64,000 bases of DNA from Campylobacter subantarcticus LMG 24377. Lineage in GTDB: Bacteria; Campylobacterota; Campylobacteria; Campylobacterales; Campylobacteraceae. A model generated the notes under the pieces. It searched no databases, was not told where the DNA came from, and saw only the letters and a program-made list of their open reading frames with translations. Below are positions 17,973-28,653 of this stretch, piece by piece (position 1 is the stretch's first letter; each line of letters begins with the position of its first letter). The stretch spans positions 1,612,001 to 1,676,000 of the forward strand of contig NZ_CP007773.1 of the NCBI RefSeq assembly GCF_000816305.1, given 5' to 3'. The translations under genes were made by a program, and so were the position numbers.

Positions 17973-18536
17973 TCACTCTAAAGGTTTTGCATTAATTAAT
18001 GGTGGAGTTAAAATCATAAGCTCATTTAACTCGGCAAAAAATGCTGGATCTATAGTACAAGTGCCTAGTCCAAATCGATATTCTACAGGAACATTTGGAT
18101 TAAAAAATGTAATAATACACTCATCGCTATTTAAAACCAAAGATCTTATTTGTACAGCTGAAGTTGTAGTTGGCATAATAGAAAAAACTGTTTCTAATTC
18201 TCCAGTTTGTAAATCTAAAGAACAAGATTTACCCGTAAAAAACCCATCAGGAGCTATAGCTAAACACACATCTTCATTAATTGGATTAGTAAATTGAACA
18301 TAGCCAAAGGGCAAACGCTCTGCCATTTTGTCCCTAGCTTTTAATTTCTCATCTAAAACAATTTCTTTCACAACCCAATTTTGATCTCTAAGATCTTGTG
18401 AAGTTTCTCTAAAAGGACTTAAACTTATACCTGTTTCTAAAGATCTTATAGAAAGCATAGAGGTTGAGTTAGTAGATTCATCCAAGGCAAAAATAAAACT
18501 TAAAAATAAATTCAATATAATTAAAATTTTTTTCAT
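17973..18536 (-). CDS. cdtC: Cytolethal distending toxin subunit C
   Basis: Cell-binding subunit of the CDT holotoxin. It is 187 residues with a signal peptide (MKKILIILNLFLSFIFA) and a ricin-type beta-trefoil fold. It pairs with CdtA to deliver CdtB to host cells. Cysteines in EDVCLAI, GKSCSL, SDECII and LGTCTI probably form disulfides. Its tail NAKPLE echoes the CdtA tail NAKPLY. Length is normal for Campylobacter CdtC. The start is 9 bases after the cdtB stop and no terminator-like hairpin follows before the cstA upstream region. Confidence 0.93.
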   Translation of the reverse strand: MKKILIILNLFLSFIFALDESTNSTSMLSIRSLETGISLSPFRETSQDLRDQNWVVKEIVLDEKLKARDKMAERLPFGYVQFTNPINEDVCLAIAPDGFFTGKSCSLDLQTGELETVFSIMPTTTSAVQIRSLVLNSDECIITFFNPNVPVEYRFGLGTCTIDPAFFAELNELMILTPPLINAKPLE

Positions 18537-18545
18537 ATTATTTCC

Positions 18546-19346
18546 TTAAAATTTCCTAAAATTAACAGGATAATGATCTGAAGCTAAAAAAGTTCTAAGT
18601 CCAGCAAACATTAAAACAGCTGACAGCAGCGGTGGAGTCTGTCTCATAGCATTACCTACTATTGCATAATCAATTGTTCTTCCAGAAGTAGTTTGAGTAA
18701 AACTAGGTGGGAAAAACACATTAACTCTTCTTAATAAATCTCTATCTAATAATCTTAAAGTATCTAATGGTTCTCTATTAAAATCTCCTGCTATCATCCA
18801 ATTTACATTAGACATATTTCTAAAATGCATATCAACTGCTGTTACAATTGCACCAGCATCATTTCCACCAGGAGAAAGAGCATGCACGTTAAAAAATACA
18901 TCATCTCCTATACGAATACCTATTATAGGACGAGACGCAACAGTAGGAGATGGCAAAATAATAACCTCATCAGCCATTCTTCTACTAACTATAGCAAAAT
19001 TAACTCTATTTGCTCCTACATCAATACGAGAATAATAAATAAATACATTATTAGGACGCGATAAAGTTCCTAAATTCCAAATATATTCGTGTATGGGAAT
19101 TCCAACTCCTGCTGGTTGAACCTGTCTTGGAGTCATAACTGCAGTTGAAGGTAAAATTCCAGCCTCTTGAACCATTAATATATCCAAAGGATTTTCTCCT
19201 GTTATTAATTGCCTTATGCTTATTGTCCATTTGCTTTCTGTACTAGTTGCTGATGAACCTTGCAAATTCCAAGTTCCTATATTGTAATCTTCAATAGCAC
19301 CAAAAAGATACCAAACACTCAATAAAATTAACACTATTTTTTTCAT
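18546..19346 (-). CDS. cdtB: Cytolethal distending toxin subunit B, DNase I-like nuclease
   Basis: Active subunit that damages nuclear DNA in host cells and causes G2 arrest. It is 266 residues including a signal peptide (MKKIVLILLSVWYLFGA). Active-site motifs are complete: GTWNLQGSS, VQEAG with Glu61, NVHALSPGGNDAG with His155, AGDFN with Asp188 and Asn190, IDYAIVG with Asp226, and ASDHYPV with Asp257 and His258. It therefore looks catalytically intact. The start overlaps the cdtA stop (ATGA). Confidence 0.97.
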   Translation of the reverse strand: MKKIVLILLSVWYLFGAIEDYNIGTWNLQGSSATSTESKWTISIRQLITGENPLDILMVQEAGILPSTAVMTPRQVQPAGVGIPIHEYIWNLGTLSRPNNVFIYYSRIDVGANRVNFAIVSRRMADEVIILPSPTVASRPIIGIRIGDDVFFNVHALSPGGNDAGAIVTAVDMHFRNMSNVNWMIAGDFNREPLDTLRLLDRDLLRRVNVFFPPSFTQTTSGRTIDYAIVGNAMRQTPPLLSAVLMFAGLRTFLASDHYPVNFRKF

Positions 19347-20128
19347 TTTTCACCCTTTAAATAAAGTGGTTTTGCATTAAATGCAGGTGCGGTTATATAC
19401 CATTGTTGATCTAAATTATCTTGACCCTTTGGAGCACATTTTGTTAAAAAGACTTGTCTTATAGTATCAAAGTCTTTTAATGGATTCTTTATAATAACTC
19501 TCATACATGTTTTAGTTGCTAAATTTTGAATTTTTACAGCCTTGTTATTGTATGGAATTAAAGTCCAAAATTGTGCTTGATTACTTTCATCACAAGGATA
19601 ATGAACAACTCCTCCATTATAAGCATTTAAACAAGTACCTGTTTTTGAATTTTTAATCATAAAATTATTATTTGGAAATTCGATTAATTGCCATGCTCTA
19701 GCATTACGAAAATCTTTACTATTAAGTAAGGTATAAGCCCATATCCAATTGCCAGGATTTGGATTTGAGGCTACTAAAATACTTCCAGCAGGATTCATTA
19801 TGGTTACAAAATCTCCTTTTACTCCTTTACTTTCAAAGACAGCTACATCACTAAACTGCCCGCCCAATAATCTTGGTTGAGGCTTAAAATCTATATTTGA
19901 TGGATTTGACTTTATACTTGGTGGATATAAAGGCACTTTAACCTTGGTAGAATTTTCACTTGTAGTTATTTTTAAATTTTTTGGTTCTTTTGGGACACTC
20001 CCTAGTTTTAAAGGATCACTATCATGTACATCGCCTAAAGATCTACCTAAAGGATTTAAATCTTCTTTTGAAGAACAACCTAAAACCAACATCGCAAAAC
20101 ATATTATAACAACATATTTTTTATTCAC
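19343..20128 (-). CDS. cdtA: Cytolethal distending toxin subunit A, lipoprotein lectin
   Basis: Membrane-anchored, cell-binding subunit of 261 residues. The signal peptide ends in the lipobox LVLGC, so the mature protein should be acylated on Cys18. A proline/lysine-rich linker (about 25-85) leads to a ricin B-like beta-trefoil with QxW-like motifs (AWQLIEF, FWTLIPY, QQWYIT). The start is GTG, with AGGAGG 7 bases upstream. It is the first gene of cdtABC and shares a 125-base AT-rich divergent promoter region with pepT. No frame damage is seen. Confidence 0.93.
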   Translation of the reverse strand: MNKKYVVIICFAMLVLGCSSKEDLNPLGRSLGDVHDSDPLKLGSVPKEPKNLKITTSENSTKVKVPLYPPSIKSNPSNIDFKPQPRLLGGQFSDVAVFESKGVKGDFVTIMNPAGSILVASNPNPGNWIWAYTLLNSKDFRNARAWQLIEFPNNNFMIKNSKTGTCLNAYNGGVVHYPCDESNQAQFWTLIPYNNKAVKIQNLATKTCMRVIIKNPLKDFDTIRQVFLTKCAPKGQDNLDQQWYITAPAFNAKPLYLKGEK

Positions 20129-20218
20129 AAAAAACCTCCTTTTATTTTTATAATTAATTTTAGAAAAATTAACATAAAAAAAATATAAATAAACAATTAT
20201 TTACAATAAAATATTTGC

Positions 20219-20224
20219 TACAAT
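20219..20224 (+). promoter_or_regulatory. Putative -10 box of pepT
   Basis: TACAAT preceded by TTGC, 30 bases before the pepT ATG, in an A/T-rich stretch. It fits the Campylobacter sigma-70 -10 consensus. A Shine-Dalgarno AAAGGAAA follows at 20243-20250. The same intergenic region must hold the divergent cdtA promoter, which I could not place. Confidence 0.4.
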
Positions 20225-20253
20225 AATGTAAATTATATTTAAAAAGGAAAAAT

Positions 20254-21486
20254 ATGGATATAGTTGAGAGATTTATAAATTATACAAAAATAAACACCAC
20301 TACAAATAGAGAAAATGGTGCTAAAGGTATAATGCCATCAAGTCCTAATCAAGCAGAACTTGCAAAATTACTTGAAGAACAATTGCATGAACTTGGTTTA
20401 AAAGATATAAAAAGAAGAGAAAATACCATCACAACAGCTCTTTTACCAGCAAATACTCCAAATGCACCAAAAATAGCATTTTTTGCACACTTAGATACGA
20501 GTATGGAACAAACCAATAACACTAAGGCTCAAATCACACACTATAAAGGTGGAGATATTTGCTTAAACAAAGATTTAAATTTATATTTAAAAGAAAGTGA
20601 ATTCAAAGAACTTAAAAATTATATAAACGATGATATTATACACACAGATGGCACAAGCTTATTAGGAGCTGATGATAAAGCAGCTATTGCAGCTATAATG
20701 GATATGTTAGAATTTTTTGTAAAAAACCCTGAAATTAAACATGGCGATATTTATGCTTGTTTTTTACCAGATGAAGAGCAAGGCTTAAGAGGTGCTAAAG
20801 CTTTTGATATAAAAGAAATAAATGCAGATTTTGGATATTGTCTAGATTGTTGTGAAATAGGTGAGTTTATCTACGAAAATTGGAATGCAGGAGATTGTGA
20901 GGTAGAATTTATAGGAAAATCGGCTCATCCTATGAGCGCTAAAGGAAAATTGATCAATTCTTTAATACTGGCTCATAAATTTATATTACTACTTCCAAAT
21001 GGTGAAGCCCCTGAATATACAGAAAACAAAGAAGGATATTTTTGGGTAAAAGAATTGAAAGGAAATAGTGCTAAAACTATATTAAAAATCGATGTGAGAG
21101 AATTTAATGATGAAAAATATACTCAAAGAATGCAATTTTTACAAAAATTATGTGATAGTTTTAAAATTCTTTATGGAGAAGAAAGAATAAATATAAAATT
21201 AAGCAATAGATATAAAAATGTATTTAATTCTTTAAAAAGCACAGATTCTTTACCTATAAAACTTGCATTAAAAGCTTATGAAAATCTAAACATAAAAACT
21301 AAAATCACTCCTATGCGCGGAGGATACGATGGAGCTGTGCTTTCAGAAAAAGGCCTACCTTGTCCAAATATCTTTACAGGAGCACATAATTTTCACTCTA
21401 TTTATGAGTATTTACCAGTAAATTCTTTAAAAGCAGCTAGCAAAGTTATACAAGAAATTATTATACTTGCAGCCAAAGAAGTTTAA
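20254..21486 (+). CDS. pepT: Peptidase T (tripeptide aminopeptidase)
   Basis: Cytoplasmic M20B zinc aminopeptidase that removes the N-terminal residue of tripeptides. It is 410 residues with all metal-site motifs: AHLDTSMEQT, HTDGTSLLGADDKAA, PDEEQGLRGAKAFD, DCCEIGEF, and the C-terminal GAHNFHSIYEYLP. Length matches the family. It is divergent from cdtA and convergent with the dcuC-like gene. With that transporter and pepE it makes a peptide and dicarboxylate group within the accessory region. Confidence 0.95.
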   Translation: MDIVERFINYTKINTTTNRENGAKGIMPSSPNQAELAKLLEEQLHELGLKDIKRRENTITTALLPANTPNAPKIAFFAHLDTSMEQTNNTKAQITHYKGGDICLNKDLNLYLKESEFKELKNYINDDIIHTDGTSLLGADDKAAIAAIMDMLEFFVKNPEIKHGDIYACFLPDEEQGLRGAKAFDIKEINADFGYCLDCCEIGEFIYENWNAGDCEVEFIGKSAHPMSAKGKLINSLILAHKFILLLPNGEAPEYTENKEGYFWVKELKGNSAKTILKIDVREFNDEKYTQRMQFLQKLCDSFKILYGEERINIKLSNRYKNVFNSLKSTDSLPIKLALKAYENLNIKTKITPMRGGYDGAVLSEKGLPCPNIFTGAHNFHSIYEYLPVNSLKAASKVIQEIIILAAKEV

Positions 21487-21505
21487 GCTTTAAAAGCTTA
21501 AACTT
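21479..21505. terminator. Bidirectional hairpin between pepT and the dcuC-like gene
   Basis: A perfect 13-pair inverted repeat with a 1-base centre spans the pepT stop and reaches the dcuC-like stop. The arms are 21479-21491 and 21493-21505. The stem is AT-rich (TTTAAGCTT core) and lacks a clear T run, so strength as an intrinsic terminator is uncertain. The position between convergent genes supports that role. Confidence 0.5.
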
Positions 21506-22796
21506 ATAACAACACAAAAGCAATTACCACTACTGAAATCACACATCCTAAAACTGTTCTCTTTACAATTTCTAAAGGATTAACACCAGCAATTGCCGAA
21601 ACAATAATACAAGCTCCCAAAATAGGAGAAAGATATCTTCCAAGTACTGCAGACATTGCCACAGCTGTTCCTAATTTTAACTGATCAAAACCAAGATCTT
21701 GAGCATGAATTGTTACTGCCTTATTAAATGCCATCGCAGCAGCATCTCCACTTCCTGTTACCATAGCCATTAAAAAAGGAATAAAAGTACCGCCAAAACG
21801 CACATAATCTTGTTCATTTTTAAGCCATTCTATGATTATATCTATTACTCCGCAAGCCTTAAGACCTGCTACAAAAACACTTGCTGCTATAATAATACCA
21901 ATAATTTCAGCATAAGATTTTCCCATACCATTAAAAAATTCTCTCGAAATTATATCAGGTTTAGTCCAAGTTACAACTACAGCAATAATAGTACCTAAAA
22001 GCATAGCCTCAGCCACACCTATTTTAGATGTCCAAGATAAAAATTCATACATTCGCAAAGGACTTGCACCTATTATTAGAATTGCTAAAGGCACTAAAGG
22101 CATCAATGCATATAAAATACTAACTTTTTCTATACTTTCTTCTTTAATATTCTGATTTGCTACCTCAAACACCTTACCTTTTTGATAATCTTTAAAAACT
22201 AAAGCCATAATCATCAAAGAAATCATTACTATCACTCCTGCTGTTAGAGCATTTGGAGTTTGAACTAAAATTATTTCTTGTATATTTTTACCAGAAATTT
22301 CAGAAATTAAAGCTGTATGCGAAACCCCTGGACTTAATATACCACCCATAGTTCCACAAAGAACAGTAGCTGCCGCCATAGCTGGTTTTATACCTGAAGC
22401 CATTAAAAGTGGTATCAAAGTAGCTCCAACTGCAGCCGAACACCCAGCAGCTGATGGTATAGCTATCGCGATAAAAAAAGTTACCATAAAAGCAAGGGGA
22501 ATTAAAAAAAATCCTACATTTTTTAAAGGTGCTGTTAAAAGCTTTACCAAGTGCTTATCACATTTGGTAACCTTCATCACAAAAGCAAAGCCCATACTTG
22601 CACAAATTGCTTCAATCAAAGCAGGTTGAACCATAGCATGAGTAAAAGCATTTAAAGCTTCTATAGGCTTTAAAGAAAGCAAACACAAAATAAAACCAAC
22701 TCCGATCAGTGCTGTTTTAGTTTCTACTTTTTTAACTAATAAATATACTACACCAATAACACCCAAAATAGCAATTAAAAGATACAAAGTTTGCAT
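21504..22796 (-). CDS. DcuC-family anaerobic C4-dicarboxylate transporter
   Basis: An inner-membrane protein of 430 residues with about 12 hydrophobic helices. DcuC-type features are SAAGCSAAVGATLIPLL, GTMGGILSPGVSHTALI and GDAAAMAFNKAVTIHAQ. Relatives exchange succinate for fumarate, malate or aspartate, mainly when oxygen is limited. It lies 9 bases after pepE on the same strand, which suggests that dicarboxylate exchange is linked to breakdown of aspartyl dipeptides. Substrate is inferred from family and neighbour only. Confidence 0.85.
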   Translation of the reverse strand: MQTLYLLIAILGVIGVVYLLVKKVETKTALIGVGFILCLLSLKPIEALNAFTHAMVQPALIEAICASMGFAFVMKVTKCDKHLVKLLTAPLKNVGFFLIPLAFMVTFFIAIAIPSAAGCSAAVGATLIPLLMASGIKPAMAAATVLCGTMGGILSPGVSHTALISEISGKNIQEIILVQTPNALTAGVIVMISLMIMALVFKDYQKGKVFEVANQNIKEESIEKVSILYALMPLVPLAILIIGASPLRMYEFLSWTSKIGVAEAMLLGTIIAVVVTWTKPDIISREFFNGMGKSYAEIIGIIIAASVFVAGLKACGVIDIIIEWLKNEQDYVRFGGTFIPFLMAMVTGSGDAAAMAFNKAVTIHAQDLGFDQLKLGTAVAMSAVLGRYLSPILGACIIVSAIAGVNPLEIVKRTVLGCVISVVVIAFVLL

Positions 22797-22805
22797 TTAT
22801 TTCCT

Positions 22806-23510
22806 TTAAATTTTATATTCACAATTAATTTTTAAATATTCAACCTCAAAAGGATGATGTATTTTTAAAACATCATGATAACCTACGACACTTAAATTAT
22901 CTCCTTGTATTTTCAAAGCAGTTCCTTCAGGAATAGCATAAACTATATCTTTAGGGTGGGTAATTAAAAATTCTTCCAAACGCTCTTCCCTGCTTTCTCC
23001 ATTATGTCCAGGAAATTTACCGCTTATAAAATGCGGATTGATTTGATGTTTAAATACACCTAAGCTATCAAAACTCTTTGGCATTATTATAGGCATATCA
23101 TTAGTAGTCATTATGCTTTTTCCTGCTATATTTGATCCTGCACTCCAACCTATATAACAAGCTCCACTCTCAATACGCTCTTTTAATATCTCCAATAAAT
23201 CATATTCATAAAGTTTAGCTAACAACATAAAGCTATTTCCACCACCTACTAAAAAAACCTTAGCATTTAAAATAGCTTCTTTTTTATCACTAAAATGGTG
23301 TAAAGATTTAATATTGTCTTTTTTTAAACCATCTTTTACCTTAGCTTCATAAGCATCATAGCTTCTTCTAACACCTGCATAAGGTATAAAAAGTATATCT
23401 TCATCAATCATTATATTTTCTTTTAAAAATGTATCTATAAATTCGATAGTATGGCTTAAATATGGGCTATCTTTATAGCCAGAAGCACTAAAAAGTAGAA
23501 GTTTTGACAT
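22806..23510 (-). CDS. pepE: Peptidase E (alpha-aspartyl dipeptidase)
   Basis: A cytoplasmic S51 serine peptidase that cleaves Asp-X dipeptides and releases aspartate. It is 234 residues with nucleophile Ser in IGWSAGSN, the FLVGGGNSF loop, and the catalytic histidine in INPHF. Length is normal. It is the first gene of a two-gene operon with the dcuC-like transporter, divergent from surE. A TATAAT box on the minus strand lies at 23571-23576, and a 15-base palindrome lies in its leader. Confidence 0.92.
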   Translation of the reverse strand: MSKLLLFSASGYKDSPYLSHTIEFIDTFLKENIMIDEDILFIPYAGVRRSYDAYEAKVKDGLKKDNIKSLHHFSDKKEAILNAKVFLVGGGNSFMLLAKLYEYDLLEILKERIESGACYIGWSAGSNIAGKSIMTTNDMPIIMPKSFDSLGVFKHQINPHFISGKFPGHNGESREERLEEFLITHPKDIVYAIPEGTALKIQGDNLSVVGYHDVLKIHHPFEVEYLKINCEYKI

Positions 23511-23526
23511 TTTCCATCCTTAGAAT

Positions 23527-23541
23527 CTAATTGGCAATTAG
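23527..23541. promoter_or_regulatory. Palindrome in the pepE leader, possible operator
   Basis: CTAATTG-G-CAATTAG is a perfect 7+1+7 inverted repeat 17 bases upstream of the pepE start and downstream of its putative -10 (23571-23576, TATAAT on the minus strand). The shape fits a dimeric repressor site. No regulator gene lies beside it, and in AT-rich DNA such a site can arise by chance. Confidence 0.35.
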
Positions 23542-23586
23542 TATTTCAAAAATAATTTTCATAATAAAGTATTATACAACTTATGT

Positions 23587-23592
23587 TATAAT
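23587..23592 (+). promoter_or_regulatory. Putative -10 box of surE
   Basis: A consensus TATAAT preceded by TG-like context (ATGT), 26 bases before the surE ATG. A Shine-Dalgarno AAGGGAAA follows at about 23607-23614. The divergent pepE box is 11 bases away, so the two promoters sit back to back. Confidence 0.5.
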
Positions 23593-23618
23593 TTACTCTT
23601 AGATAAAAGGGAAATTTT

Positions 23619-24392
23619 ATGAAAAAAATTTTACTAACTAATGATGATGGATATGAAAGCAAGGGACTAATAAAACTTGCTAAAATGCTAAAAAAACATT
23701 TTAAGGCTGAAATCACCATAATAGCTCCAGCAAATGAAAAATCCGCTTGTTCACATTCTATAAGCTTAACCAAACCCTTAAAATTTCAAAAAATAAAAAA
23801 AAATTTTTACAAACTTGATGATGGCACACCCGCTGATTGTGTTTACCTTGCTTTACATGCTTTATATAAAAAACGCTTGCCTGATCTTGTCATTAGTGGG
23901 ATCAATAAAGGTGCCAATGTGGGTGAAGATATAACCTACTCAGGTACTTGTGCAGGAGCAATGGAAGCTGTACTTCATAGAATTCCTGCCATCGCTTTGT
24001 CTCAATTTTATCAGGACAATCAAAAAGAACTTGATTTCAAATTAGCATTAAAACTTACTAAAAAAATTGTTAAAAACATCTTCGATCATGGTTTTCCTTT
24101 GGATAAAAAAGAATTTCTAAATATCAATTTTCCTTCTAGTAAAGTAGCTTTTCAAGGCATAAAAGTATGCAAAGCAGGAAAAAGAATTTATAGCTATGAA
24201 GCACATTCTAACACTAATCCAAGAGGAGTGGAGTACTACTGGCTAGCTGCTGCTAATCTTGATCATGAAAATGAAAAAAATTCAGATATAACACTTTTAA
24301 AACAAGGTTATGCTACAATCACGCCTATAATGCTTGATCTCACAGCTTATAAGCAAATAAAAAATCTCAAAAAATGGATAAAGAATGGATAG
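23619..24392 (+). CDS. surE: 5'/3'-nucleotidase SurE
   Basis: A metal-dependent survival-protein phosphatase that acts on nucleoside monophosphates in the cytoplasm. It is 257 residues with LTNDDGYESKG at the N-terminus (metal-binding Asp pair), APANEKSACSHSIS, DGTPADCVYLAL, SGINKGANVGEDITYSGTCAGAMEA, and a C-terminal DLTAY. Length is usual. The start is a normal ATG and the 3' end overlaps the following TcdA-like gene by 8 bases. This is where the conserved C. jejuni-like gene order resumes after the accessory region. Confidence 0.96.
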   Translation: MKKILLTNDDGYESKGLIKLAKMLKKHFKAEITIIAPANEKSACSHSISLTKPLKFQKIKKNFYKLDDGTPADCVYLALHALYKKRLPDLVISGINKGANVGEDITYSGTCAGAMEAVLHRIPAIALSQFYQDNQKELDFKLALKLTKKIVKNIFDHGFPLDKKEFLNINFPSSKVAFQGIKVCKAGKRIYSYEAHSNTNPRGVEYYWLAAANLDHENEKNSDITLLKQGYATITPIMLDLTAYKQIKNLKKWIKNG

Positions 24393-25038
24393 ATACACGC
24401 GTATAAAATGGCTTATTAATGAAGAAAATTTTGCTCGAATTCAAAGCACTAAGGTTTTAGTTTGTGGCTTAGGTGGAGTTGGTGGAATTTGCACAGATGC
24501 ACTTTTTAGAAGCGGTTTTGGTGATTTAACTTTAATCGATGCAGATAGATTTGAAACAACTAATCAAAACCGCCAACTTCATAGCGAAAATATAGGCGAA
24601 GAAAAAGCTAAGATTTTTGAACGTATTTACAACGCCAAAAGTATAGTGAGTAAAATCGATAATGAATTTTTGCAAAGTTTTAATCTAAGCGAGTTTGATC
24701 TTATCATCGATGCAATCGATGATATACCCGCTAAAGTTGCCTTAGCCAATTTGGTTGATTTAAAAAAGCAAATTTTTATCTCATCAACTGGTGGAGCTAG
24801 AAAACTTGATCCAACACGCATTAAAACCACAAGTATCTTTAAAACACACGGTGACGCTCTAGCTAAAAAATTCCGCTATGAGCTTAGAAAATCAGGCTTT
24901 AAAGGGGATTTTGATGTGGTATTCTCAGATGAAGAAGCTCATTGTAAAGAACTTGGTTCATTTATGGGTGTGACAGCCTCTTTTGGACTTGCTTTAGCTT
25001 CTTTAGCCTTAAGAAAAGTACTCAATAAAAAAGCTTGA
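24385..25038 (+). CDS. TcdA/ThiF-family E1-like ATP-dependent enzyme
   Basis: A 217-residue adenylating enzyme. It has the nucleotide-binding GLGGVGGICTDALFRSGFG, IDADRFETTNQNRQ, DAIDDIPAK, STGGARKLDPTRI, and a C-terminal FGLALASLAL helix. These are features of TcdA (CsdL), which cyclises the t6A37 tRNA modification to ct6A. It is shorter than E. coli TcdA (268). No C-terminal zinc cysteines are seen, which argues against MoeB or ThiF proper. It is co-transcribed with surE (8-base overlap). The tRNA substrate is inferred from family resemblance. Confidence 0.8.
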   Translation: MDRYTRIKWLINEENFARIQSTKVLVCGLGGVGGICTDALFRSGFGDLTLIDADRFETTNQNRQLHSENIGEEKAKIFERIYNAKSIVSKIDNEFLQSFNLSEFDLIIDAIDDIPAKVALANLVDLKKQIFISSTGGARKLDPTRIKTTSIFKTHGDALAKKFRYELRKSGFKGDFDVVFSDEEAHCKELGSFMGVTASFGLALASLALRKVLNKKA

Positions 25039-25068
25039 TTACAAGATTTCAATTTTTGAATCAAGCTT
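25031..25068. terminator. Inverted repeat at the end of the TcdA-like gene
   Basis: AAGCTTGATT (25031-25040) and AATCAAGCTT (25059-25068) form a perfect 10-pair stem around an 18-base loop, and the first arm contains the stop codon. No T run follows on the plus strand. A run of A precedes it, so it would look like a terminator only when read on the minus strand. It may separate the surE transcript from the beta-lactamase gene. Confidence 0.35.
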
Positions 25069-25099
25069 GAGTTATAGGTAAATAAAATTAAGTTTTATA

Positions 25100-25834
25100 A
25101 TGAAAAAAATATTTTTGCTTTTTAGTCTTTTTTGCTCTTTTATTTTGGCAAATGAAAATTTAAAAGATCTTTTTAAAGATTATAATGAAAGTGGAGTTTT
25201 TATAGCTTATGATGGTAAGAATTACTATAGCAATGATTTTAAAAAAGCAAACAAACGCATTTTACCTGCCTCTACTTTTAAAATTTTTAACACCCTAATT
25301 GCGCTAAATGAAGGCGTTGTAAAAGATACTAATACAATTTTTTATCATTATAAAGGAGAGGAAGTTTTTCTACCTTCTTGGAAAAATGATGCAAATTTAG
25401 CTTTGGCCATGCAAAGATCTCAAGTTCCTGCTTATAAAGAACTAGCTAGAAAAATAGGCTTAGAAAAAATGCAAAAAAACTTAAACAAACTCAATTACGG
25501 CAACCAAAAAATAAGCAAAATCGATGAATTCTGGCTTGATAATTCTTTACAAATTAGCCCTAAAGAACAAGCTATTTTACTTTTTAAACTTGCCAATTTA
25601 ACACTAGATTACCCTAAACATATACAAAAAGAAGTGATTAATATCATCAAGCTAAAAGAAAATGATCATTATGAACTTTTTACAAAAACAGGTTGGGGTC
25701 TTAGACAATATGGACAAATCGTAGGTTTTACAAAAAGTAACAAAATTTACGCTTTTGCTTTATATATAGATATAAGTGATTTTAACAAACTTTATCTAAG
25801 AGAAAAACTAGCAAAAAAATATATAAATATTATC

Positions 25835-25852
<18 letters not shown>
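25100..25852 (+). CDS. blaOXA: Class D beta-lactamase, OXA family
   Basis: A periplasmic serine beta-lactamase that hydrolyses penicillins. It is 250 residues with signal peptide [17 protein letters not shown]. All class D motifs are present: S58-T-F-K61 (nucleophile and carboxylated lysine), S107-Q-V, Y133-G-N, FWLDNSL at 144-150, and K196-T-G. It resembles the intrinsic OXA-61/OXA-184-type enzymes of Campylobacter; the allele cannot be named from reading. Expression in C. jejuni depends on a promoter base change, and no consensus -10 box stands out directly upstream here. The 3' end overlaps panD by 18 bases, convergently. Confidence 0.95.
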
Positions 25853-27899
<2,047 letters not shown>

Positions 27900-27939
27900 T
27901 TTTCACCTTAAATATTTACCTTATAAAATAAATGTAAAA

Positions 27940-28653
27940 TTAACATATAATTTTACACAAAAGACAAATAGAATGATAATTTAACATGTTTTGAAATTCT
28001 TTTTCATAGTTTTTTAAAAAAGCTTTACTTATAAAAAAATTCTTTTCTAATGCATTTACACCACTTAGTTTTAAATGTCTAAAAAGCTCTAAAGTATGAT
28101 CAAATTTTAACTCTTTTAATTCTTCTTTTACTTTTATAATCTTAAAATTTTTAGAGAGCTTTTGTGCAATTTGTTCTAAACTTAAATACTCTAGCGATAA
28201 ATTGGTGCTTTGCTTTATTTGAGTGAAATTTTTTTCTCCAAAAGTAGAAAAAAGCAAAATCCCATTTTGATTTAACATACTTGCAAGGTTTTCTAAAAGC
28301 TCATCTATCTTTAACCATTGCACACAGGCATTGGAAGCTATAAGATCAAATTTTTTCGCATAAAAATGATGATTTTTAAGTTCATTCATATCAAAAACAC
28401 CAAATTCATCAAATTTACAAGGATTTTCAAAAGGATATATATCGTTTAAAAAATAATGCTTAAATTTAATACACTCTTGTAAAGTCTTACTAAAATCCCC
28501 TACCCCACAGCCAAACTCAAACACCGCTTCAAAATCGCTCAAATCATTCTCAACAAGCATTTTACAAAGCTCTTTAGCCATGTCTTTTTGCACAGGTGTA
28601 TTTGCGCTATAAGTGTCTTTTGCTCTTATGAAAGTTTGCAAAGTGCTTCCCAA
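27940..28653 (-). CDS. bioC: Malonyl-ACP O-methyltransferase
   Basis: An AdoMet methyltransferase that disguises malonyl-ACP as its methyl ester to start pimelate synthesis for biotin. It is 237 residues with FEFGCGVGDFS (AdoMet loop), FDLIASNACVQWL, and ILLFSTFGEKNF. The frame begins at a TTG inside bioG (28-base overlap). A second TTG at 28641, with GGGAAG just before it, is an equal candidate start and would give MQTFIRAKDTY. It belongs to bioF-bioG-bioC. Confidence 0.88.
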   Translation of the reverse strand: MGSTLQTFIRAKDTYSANTPVQKDMAKELCKMLVENDLSDFEAVFEFGCGVGDFSKTLQECIKFKHYFLNDIYPFENPCKFDEFGVFDMNELKNHHFYAKKFDLIASNACVQWLKIDELLENLASMLNQNGILLFSTFGEKNFTQIKQSTNLSLEYLSLEQIAQKLSKNFKIIKVKEELKELKFDHTLELFRHLKLSGVNALEKNFFISKAFLKNYEKEFQNMLNYHSICLLCKIIC

